Source: DASPXY01 sp038227745 | Lineage (GTDB): Bacteria; Planctomycetota; Planctomycetia; Gemmatales; Gemmataceae | Assembly (NCBI GenBank): GCA_038227745.1 | Contig: JBBRPS010000562.1 | Location: 1-6,877 of the forward strand | DNA: 6,877 bases | Direction of reading: 5' to 3' | In this document: one piece after another, positions 1 through 4,710 of the stretch | Numbering within the stretch: position 1 is the first letter of the stretch | How the letters are laid out: each line of letters begins with the position of its first letter | Translations under genes and position numbers: made by a program | The notes under the pieces: generated by a model | What the model saw: only the letters and a program-made list of their open reading frames with translations | Database searches by the model: none | Told to the model about the DNA's origin: nothing

Positions 1-1751
1 AGGACGTTCTCGCCGAGCGGATGGCTGTTGACCTCGGCGGTCGCCTTCGCCACGTTGCCCTTGCGGTCGCGGGCCTCGGCGTGGATGTCGAGCAGGATGC
101 GCGGCCCCCAGGCCTGGACCGTCTGGCCGCCGAGCATCTCGACGTTGCGCGGCTCGTTGCGGCCGTCGCTGCGGAACTGCTCGGCCTTCGGCGTCAGCTT
201 GAACTCGGCCAGGCCGGCGTCGTTGGTGCTGACCTTCGCCAGCGGCTCGCCCTTCGCCTCCTTGCCGAGCCAGAGCTGGACGTCGCAGCGGGCGGGGCTG
301 CCGTCGGGGTAGACCGCTGCCGCGAAGATGCGGTTTTCCATGTTCGGCACCAGCCGCCCGCCCTCGGGGATCAGGCTGACGCGGATCGGCTGATCGCTGA
401 CGCTCGACGTCTTCACGACCGCCTCGCTGTGGTCGGCGGTGTCGGTCACCTTCACGTCGAGCTTCACCAGCGCGTCGCCCTTCTGCAGCGGCGTGCCGAC
501 GAAATACTCGGGGAGCTTGATCTCGAACTTGACGTGGCCGTTGGCGTCGGTCTGGCCGTTCCAGGTCTGGAACTTGCGGAAGGCGACGTCGAACGTGCTC
601 GCCGTCACCTCGACCTTACCCCCGGCGACCGGCTTGCCGAAGAAGTAATCCGTTTGCAGCTCGCCCTTGACCGTCTCTTTCGGGAGATAGAAGGTCTTGT
701 CGGTCTTCACCTCGACCTTGAACTTGGGCAGGACGTAGCGCTTGACGGCGACGGTCTTCTGCGACTGCTGCTCGCCGAGGAACGCGCGGAGCTGGTAGTC
801 GCCCATGTTGACCTCGTCGGCGAGCTGGAAATCGACCGACGCGATGCCGTACTCGGAGGTCTGGAGCGTCTTCTTGAAGACCTTGTTGCCCTTGCCGTCC
901 TCGACCTCGAAGCGGAGGTCGGCGCGCTCGATCGGCTTGAGGTCGAACGGCCGCAGGGCCAGGGCGCGCAGGTGCATGACGTGGCCGGGCTGGTAGATCG
1001 GCCGGTCGCTGACGAGGAGGATGCGCGCCTCGGACTTGACGCGGACCTGCCGCTCCAGCTTCTCCTCGCCGAGGGCCGAGCGCGTGTTGACCTCCAGGGT
1101 ATACTGCCCGCTCGGGACGGCGGGGATCGGCACCTGGAGGTTCAGCGTGCTTTCCTTGCCGAAGGCGGCGCGGTGCAGCTCACGCGCTTTGCCATCCTTG
1201 TCGCGGAGGCGGACGACCACCTCGGCGCCGGGCAGCGGCACCGTCTCGGTGACGGAGCGCACGCCGTGGACGCTGCAGCGCAGGGCGGTGCTGCTGCCGA
1301 CGAAGAATTCCTGCCCACACGTCACCGCCGACTCGTGGGCCTTGGCCAGCAGGACGCGCGCCAGGGGCTGATCCTTGCGCTGGGCGCCCAGGCGGCAGCG
1401 GAGAGTCAGCCCGTCGGCCCGGGCCTTGTCGGCGGCCAGCTCGAAGCGACCGACCGCGGTCCCGGCCTGCGTGACCTTGTGGTCGCCGGCCGCGACCAGT
1501 TTGCCGTCGGCGCCGAGCAGCTCGACGCGCAGGGCCTGCTCGCCGGCGTCGGCGATGGCGGCGACCGCGATGACCACCTTGTCCTTGCTCGGGAAGAAGG
1601 CCGCCACCTGCGGGGCGAAGGGCGGTGCCCCGGCGCGGCTCGCGACGCCACTCAGGAAGGCGAGGCAGGCCAGCGCCAGCAGGAACGCGGTCAGCGTCCC
1701 CAGGCGGAGCCGCTGACAGGACCATTGGCAGCAGGGGTGGGCTCCAGGCAT
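1..1751 (-). CDS. Alpha-2-macroglobulin-like protein, N-terminal 583 residues (3' end beyond window)
   Basis: I read this frame directly from the minus strand. It starts at ATG 1751 and stays open to the window edge, so the C-terminus is missing. A hydrophobic stretch at about residues 17-36, after a basic N-terminus (QRLRLG), looks like a signal peptide or membrane anchor. A cysteine at residue 29 lies inside it without a clean lipobox. Residues ~140-240 look like one beta-sandwich. Residues ~243-335 match the MG2 domain, with SDRPIYQPG (248-256) corresponding to the family's DKPxYxPG. Residues ~337-450 match MG3, opening with YVLPKFKVEV (339-348), a hallmark of macroglobulins and complement factors. 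Residues ~455-583 continue as a further MG-like domain. Full-length family members exceed 1000 residues and often carry a CxEQ thioester used to trap proteases; that region is outside the window, so its presence is unknown. The protein is probably extracytoplasmic. GGAGG five bases upstream supports the start. Family call sure, function inferred. Confidence 0.9.
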   Translation of the reverse strand, partial: MPGAHPCCQWSCQRLRLGTLTAFLLALACLAFLSGVASRAGAPPFAPQVAAFFPSKDKVVIAVAAIADAGEQALRVELLGADGKLVAAGDHKVTQAGTAVGRFELAADKARADGLTLRCRLGAQRKDQPLARVLLAKAHESAVTCGQEFFVGSSTALRCSVHGVRSVTETVPLPGAEVVVRLRDKDGKARELHRAAFGKESTLNLQVPIPAVPSGQYTLEVNTRSALGEEKLERQVRVKSEARILLVSDRPIYQPGHVMHLRALALRPFDLKPIERADLRFEVEDGKGNKVFKKTLQTSEYGIASVDFQLADEVNMGDYQLRAFLGEQQSQKTVAVKRYVLPKFKVEVKTDKTFYLPKETVKGELQTDYFFGKPVAGGKVEVTASTFDVAFRKFQTWNGQTDANGHVKFEIKLPEYFVGTPLQKGDALVKLDVKVTDTADHSEAVVKTSSVSDQPIRVSLIPEGGRLVPNMENRIFAAAVYPDGSPARCDVQLWLGKEAKGEPLAKVSTNDAGLAEFKLTPKAEQFRSDGRNEPRNVEMLGGQTVQAWGPRILLDIHAEARDRKGNVAKATAEVNSHPLGENV

Positions 1752-1756
1752 GGATA

Positions 1757-1761
1757 CCTCC
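1757..1761 (-). promoter_or_regulatory. Shine-Dalgarno GGAGG for the macroglobulin gene
   Basis: On the minus strand GGAGG lies five bases before ATG 1751. It decides the start: a TTG-initiated frame from 1770 crosses this site in another frame and encodes no recognisable protein. Confidence 0.7.
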
Positions 1762-1897
1762 GTACAGCAAGGAGTAGGATCGGTCACAGGCGGCGGAGCC
1801 GGCCTGAACTCGGGCGTCGGTGGATGCGTTGGTGGAACGGGAGGCACGGCCTCCCTGGTCTAGACGGGAGAGAGGGGGCTTTGGATTGCGGGGGTGG

Positions 1898-1966
1898 AAA
1901 AAGGCCGTGGGTCAGGACTCCGATCCGGACAGGTTTCCTCCTGTCAGGATCGGAGTCCTGACCCAC
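1898..1966 (-). terminator. Large hairpin plus T-tract after the methyltransferase gene
   Basis: Arms 1907-1933 and 1940-1966 are inverted copies. The outer 20 bp pair perfectly, one mismatch follows (G1927/A1946), then six more pairs, around the loop TTTCCT (1934-1939). On the minus strand the stem begins 8 bases after the methyltransferase stop codon (1975-1977). It is followed, after GGCC, by five T residues (1902-1898). Hairpin plus T-run just past a stop codon fits an intrinsic terminator. The stem is far longer than a normal terminator needs, so it may be a repeat element that has been put to this use. The remaining 1752-1897 stretch holds only a 7-bp inverted repeat at 1839-1855 and the leader of the macroglobulin gene; I recognise no promoter there. 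Confidence 0.6.
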
Positions 1967-1974
1967 AGTCCGGA

Positions 1975-2568
1975 CTACTCGCTCTTTTCCTTCACGGTGT
2001 AGAGGAACAGCCTGAGTTCGCGGCGGTTGCCCGAGTCGTCGATGCCCTCGAACTCGACGGTCTGGTCGGCCTTCCAGTTCGGGAACGGGAAGTCGTGGGC
2101 GACGATGCGGGCGCCCGGCTTGAGCTTCTCCTTGACGATCGGCTCAAGCTTGGTCATGAACTCCGGGAGCATGTACAGGCAGATGACGGTCGCCCGCGAC
2201 AGGTCCTTGACCTTGAGGGCGTCGCCCTGGCGGATCTCGACGAGTTTGCCGACGCCGAACTTCTTGAGGGTCTCGTGGGCCTCCTTGATGCGCGGCGGGT
2301 TGAGGTCGATGCCGACGCCCTTGGCGCCGAACTTCTTGGCGGCCGTGGCAACGATGCGGCCGTCGCCGCAGCCGAGGTCGAAGACGACATCGCTCTTCGT
2401 CACCTTCGCCATGTCGAGCATCTTCTCGACGGCGTTCTGGGGCGTGGGCACGTAGATGAGGTTGTAGCCGTCCTTCTCGTCCTGGGCCCGACCTTCTCGC
2501 AGGCCGGCGGTGGCGAGGACGGCGACCCCCAGAAACCCTGCGAGACCTAACATGCGGGTGTGGAGCAT
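1975..2568 (-). CDS. Exported class I SAM-dependent methyltransferase, FAM173/ATPSCKMT-like
   Basis: This is a 197-residue protein. Residues 1-28 look like a Sec signal peptide: a basic start, the hydrophobic core LGLAGFLGVAVLATAGL (7-23), and a plausible cleavage after GRA (26-28). The mature part is a Rossmann-type methyltransferase. Motif I is DLGCGDGR (64-71), which binds S-adenosylmethionine; the acidic residue at the end of strand 2 is D88 in GVGIDLNP; GDAL (115-118) is the next SAM-contact motif. YVPTP (39-43) before the fold, LPEF (134-137) in the usual motif IV place, and LKPGARIV then FPFPNW (160-165) resemble the FAM173/ATPSCKMT lysine methyltransferases, which modify mitochondrial membrane proteins. 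The substrate here is unknown. AAGGAG eight bases before ATG 2568 sets the start; the open frame continues upstream but only through non-coding repeat DNA. An unusual point is a SAM enzyme carrying an export signal. Confidence 0.88.
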   Translation of the reverse strand: MLHTRMLGLAGFLGVAVLATAGLREGRAQDEKDGYNLIYVPTPQNAVEKMLDMAKVTKSDVVFDLGCGDGRIVATAAKKFGAKGVGIDLNPPRIKEAHETLKKFGVGKLVEIRQGDALKVKDLSRATVICLYMLPEFMTKLEPIVKEKLKPGARIVAHDFPFPNWKADQTVEFEGIDDSGNRRELRLFLYTVKEKSE

Positions 2569-2576
2569 CGGTGTCT

Positions 2577-2582
2577 CTCCTT
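2577..2582 (-). promoter_or_regulatory. Shine-Dalgarno AAGGAG for the methyltransferase gene
   Basis: AAGGAG on the minus strand is separated by eight bases from ATG 2568. It fixes the start there, so that the protein begins with a signal peptide, rather than at in-frame codons further upstream. Upstream, TATCAT on the minus strand (2634-2639) resembles a -10 box, but I see no convincing -35 partner. Confidence 0.7.
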
Positions 2583-2707
2583 GGTCAAACCTGGATCGCT
2601 GCGGACTACACTCTGACGGGACAGATCTCCCGACATGATAGGGAAACCGCATAGCGGGGAGGAGAGTGCTTCGGAACCCCGTATTCCTCCGGCGCGGAAG
2701 GTGATCC

Positions 2708-2759
2708 CACAAGCCCGACGCGCCAGCGAGGGACCCCTCGCTGGCGCGTCGGGCTTGTG
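2708..2759. repeat. Gemmata-type palindromic repeat, copy A (24-bp perfect arms)
   Basis: Arms 2708-2731 and 2736-2759 are perfect inverted copies around GACC (2732-2735). It is the same family as the two palindromes at 4574-4629 and 4654-4709, with the core ACAAGCCCGA-N-GCGC-N-AGCGAGG. It differs from them at two positions per arm, and both changes are matched in the opposite arm. It lies 61 bases past the stop codon of the acyltransferase gene at 2821-3591 and could form a hairpin in that mRNA's 3' end, but no T-tract follows. It could be a REP/BIME-like interspersed element; the sequence gives no sign of an encoded transposase. Confidence 0.85.
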
Positions 2760-2784
2760 TGAAGATCTTTCGTGCCGCAGTAAT

Positions 2785-2803
2785 AGGAAGGGCCTCCCTT
2801 CCT
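2785..2803 (-). other. Short hairpin downstream of acyltransferase gene
   Basis: AGGAAGGG (2785-2792) and CCCTTCCT (2796-2803) form 8-bp arms around a 3-base loop. It sits 17 bases past the stop codon of the gene at 2821-3591. No T-run follows on the minus strand, so it is only a weak candidate for a terminator or mRNA 3'-end stabiliser. Confidence 0.35.
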
Positions 2804-2820
2804 CCAGGACCCGTCGCCCC

Positions 2821-3591
2821 TCACGCCGCGTCGAGGGCTTCAAAGTAGCGCAGCTCCGCCAGGATTTCACCGTTCAGGACGCGCTCCATGTTGCCCAGCG
2901 CCCGCGCGATCGTGGCCCCGTCCAGCACGCGGTGGTCGAACAGCAGCCGCACGTCCACCGACCCGTCCTCGGCAACCGCCCCGTAGTTCAGCGTCGTCGT
3001 CAGCGGCGACAGCAGGTACAGCATGCTCGCCCCCAGGCCGGCCACCACACTGACGCCGAACGTGCCCAGCAGCCGTGCCCGGCGGTGCCCCGACAGGTTG
3101 AGTCCCATCCACCACAGCAGCCGGCGCAGCGGCCGCGGCAGGCGCGACAGCCGTTCCATGCGGCGATACAGCGACAGCTCCGCGACCGGCTCTTCCTTGA
3201 AGCGGCGCAGGGCGGCGTCGAGTTCCAGCAGGCCCTGCGTCTCCGGGGCGCGCAGGTGGGCGAAGAAGACGGCGTCCTCACCGCTGTCCAGGCGGCGCTC
3301 CACGGCGACCGAGGCGACGTTCAGCGGGTGCTCGTACAGGTGCGGCCAGGGAAACGGCAGGTAGACGCGGCGCAGCTCCGGGGTGGCGGCGGCGACGAAG
3401 GCGTACGCCTTGGTGAAGACGGCGCACCAGCTCGGCCGTGGGCCGGCCGCCTGGCGGGCGGCGACGACCGGGGCAATCCGCATCCGCCGCTGGATCGACA
3501 CCGTCGGCACCTGCCGCGCGTGGTGCATCAGGTCGCAGATAAACCGCCGCGACCGCGACAGCGGCAGGCTCCTCCCAGACGGTTGAGTCAT
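2821..3591 (-). CDS. Stand-alone E2-type (2-oxoacid dehydrogenase) acyltransferase domain protein, paralog 2
   Basis: This 256-residue protein consists only of a catalytic core of the chloramphenicol-acetyltransferase/E2 superfamily. The active-site signature H-x-x-x-D-G is present as HRVLDG (220-225) inside FDHRVLDGA, exactly as in dihydrolipoyl acyltransferases. GTFGVS (176-181) followed by LSPLTTTLNYG (194-204) corresponds to the E2 stretch GTFTISNLG and the later strand. RRFICDLM (15-22) and VPTVSI (28-33) correspond to the substrate-channel start of the domain. The lipoyl and E3-binding domains of a real E2 are absent, so it is unlikely to be a pyruvate dehydrogenase subunit; it more likely transfers an acyl group from CoA or a carrier protein (inference). 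There is no signal peptide or membrane helix. It follows its paralog at 3655-4461 by 63 bp and is probably co-transcribed. The leader has only a weak GGGA six to seven bases before ATG 3591. Confidence 0.85.
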   Translation of the reverse strand: MTQPSGRSLPLSRSRRFICDLMHHARQVPTVSIQRRMRIAPVVAARQAAGPRPSWCAVFTKAYAFVAAATPELRRVYLPFPWPHLYEHPLNVASVAVERRLDSGEDAVFFAHLRAPETQGLLELDAALRRFKEEPVAELSLYRRMERLSRLPRPLRRLLWWMGLNLSGHRRARLLGTFGVSVVAGLGASMLYLLSPLTTTLNYGAVAEDGSVDVRLLFDHRVLDGATIARALGNMERVLNGEILAELRYFEALDAA

Positions 3592-3654
3592 CTCTGTTCC
3601 CGTGTAAGGCCCGAGATAGGGTTGTGCGACAGGGCCCGGACGCAGGGCGCGCCG

Positions 3655-4461
3655 TTAGCGGCCGTCCTCGCGCGCCTCGCGCGGCCGGCGGCCCACGGCC
3701 GCCTTCACCGGCGCCAGCCCGCGCAGCTCCGCGACGACCGCGCCGTTCAGCACGTCTTCCAGCTCCGCGAGGGCGCGTCCGACGGCGGCGCCGTCGAGGA
3801 CGCGGTGGTCGTACAGGAGCCGCACCGTCACATGGCCGCGCTTGCCGATGACGCCGTAGTTCAGCGTCGTGGTCACCGGCGACAGCGGGTGCAGCGACTC
3901 ACACCCCAGGGCGGAGTAGACGCTGACGCCGAACGTGCCGAGTTGGCGAGCGCGGCGGTAGCCCGACGTCGCGAGCGTCGCCCACCACGCCAGGCGGCGC
4001 AACGGCCACGGCAGGCGCGTCAGCCGCATGATGCGGCGGAACAGCCCGATGCTCTCGACCGGAGCGCGGCGGTAGTGCCGCAGGGCCGCGTCGAGCTTGA
4101 GGAGGCTCTGCTTCTCCGGGGCGCGCAGGTGGGCGAACAGGACGGCGTCCTCGCCCTCCCAGGAGCGCTCGATGGCGACCGAGGCGACGCTGTGGGGGTG
4201 CTCGTAGAGGCGCGGCCAGGGGAAGGAAACGTAGGCGCGGCGCAGCTCGGGCCGGGCCGCGGCGACGAGGGCGTAGGCCTTGGTGAAGATCGTACACCAG
4301 CTGGGCCGGTGCAAGGCTTCCTTGCGGGCGGCGAGGGCGTCGCCGATGTTCATGCGCCGCTCGACGGGCACGGTCGGGACGCCTTGCGCGAAGTGGATCA
4401 GGTCGCAGATGAAGCGACGCGGCAGCGAGAGGGGCAGACTGCGCCCGGTCGGGGAAGGCAT
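3655..4461 (-). CDS. Stand-alone E2-type acyltransferase domain protein, paralog 1
   Basis: This 268-residue paralog of the gene just downstream aligns with it end to end, for example GRSLPLS (6-12), RRFICDL (15-21), FTKAYA (59-64), YEHP (86-89) and LGTFGVSV (174-181). The catalytic signature HRVLDG is at 219-224. It too lacks lipoyl and subunit-binding domains. A basic tail (residues 250-268, ending RRPREAREDGR) is absent from the paralog. Both copies keep the active-site His and Asp, so both are probably active. E2-type domains form trimers, so a mixed trimer of the two is possible (inference). ATG 4461 is chosen because similarity to the paralog begins there. The upstream in-frame part runs through the pseudoknot candidate and palindromes and is not protein-like. 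The ribosome site is weak (AGGT near 4467-4472), and an out-of-frame ATG at 4465 overlaps the leader. Confidence 0.85.
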   Translation of the reverse strand: MPSPTGRSLPLSLPRRFICDLIHFAQGVPTVPVERRMNIGDALAARKEALHRPSWCTIFTKAYALVAAARPELRRAYVSFPWPRLYEHPHSVASVAIERSWEGEDAVLFAHLRAPEKQSLLKLDAALRHYRRAPVESIGLFRRIMRLTRLPWPLRRLAWWATLATSGYRRARQLGTFGVSVYSALGCESLHPLSPVTTTLNYGVIGKRGHVTVRLLYDHRVLDGAAVGRALAELEDVLNGAVVAELRGLAPVKAAVGRRPREAREDGR

Positions 4462-4512
4462 CCATGCACCTGCGCTTTCTGGACGGCGACCCTGCCCGAA
4501 CGCCGGGAGGGA

Positions 4513-4552
4513 CGGGGCGTATATTGCGTTGCCCGCCCCGGAAATGCAACGC
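4513..4552 (-). promoter_or_regulatory. Candidate H-type pseudoknot in the leader of the acyltransferase pair
   Basis: Two 7-bp inverted repeats interleave. Read on the minus strand, GCGTTGC (4552-4546) can pair with GCAACGC (4532-4526), and CGGGGCG (4540-4534) with CGCCCCG (4519-4513). The order is arm 1, 5-base loop, arm 2, one base, arm 1', the A/T-rich 6-base loop AATATA, arm 2'. This is the geometry of an H-type RNA pseudoknot, the fold of several small riboswitches; the two stems could also act as alternative hairpins. It lies 51 bases before ATG 4461. Alternatives are overlapping operator palindromes, or a promoter whose -10 box is in AATATA, in which case the RNA would not contain it. 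It matches no riboswitch class that I recognise. Confidence 0.35.
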
Positions 4553-4573
4553 CAATCGCTCCCAATCCCGCGG

Positions 4574-4629
4574 GATACAAGCCCGAAGCGCAAGCGAGGG
4601 GTCCCTCGCTTGCGCTTCGGGCTTGTATC
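4574..4629. repeat. Gemmata-type palindromic repeat, copy B (27-bp perfect arms)
   Basis: Arms 4574-4600 and 4603-4629 pair perfectly around GT. It belongs to the family of the 2708-2759 element. Its centre reads GAGGG-GT-CCCTC, the reverse complement of the other two copies. It sits between the channel gene and the acyltransferase leader. Confidence 0.9.
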
Positions 4630-4653
4630 GTCAGGCGCCCGTGCCGTCGAGGG

Positions 4654-4709
4654 GATACAAGCCCGAAGCGCAAGCGAGGGACCCCTCGCTTGCGCTTCGG
4701 GCTTGTATC
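4654..4709. repeat. Gemmata-type palindromic repeat, copy C (27-bp perfect arms)
   Basis: Arms 4654-4680 and 4683-4709 pair perfectly around AC. The stem begins one base past the channel gene's stop codon (4711-4713), so its mRNA would end in one or two very stable hairpins. No T-tract follows; it may act as an mRNA 3'-end stabiliser or be a mobile REP-like element. Confidence 0.9.
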
Positions 4710-4710
4710 G

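Noticed and set aside
1839..1855. GGGAGGC/GCCTCCC inverted repeat between the methyltransferase and macroglobulin genes
   Set aside because: 7-bp arms in GC-rich DNA are expected by chance; there is no T-run and no second copy.
21..1961. A 646-codon open frame on the plus strand
   Set aside because: It is antisense to the macroglobulin gene, rich in L, A, D, R, V without motifs, and ends in the hairpin. The minus frame shows macroglobulin signatures.
2569..2712. 48-residue upstream extension of the methyltransferase
   Set aside because: It would bury the signal peptide and begin inside the palindromic repeat; AAGGAG at 2577-2582 points to ATG 2568.
4521..4551. Sigma-70 promoter (TTGCAT, 17 bases, CAATAT on the minus strand) for the acyltransferase pair
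   Set aside because: Only three of six bases match in each box; too weak to call, though it overlaps the pseudoknot candidate and should be considered when 5' ends are mapped.
4462..4593. 44-residue upstream extension of the first acyltransferase
   Set aside because: The extra residues come from palindrome and leader DNA, and the paralog has no counterpart.
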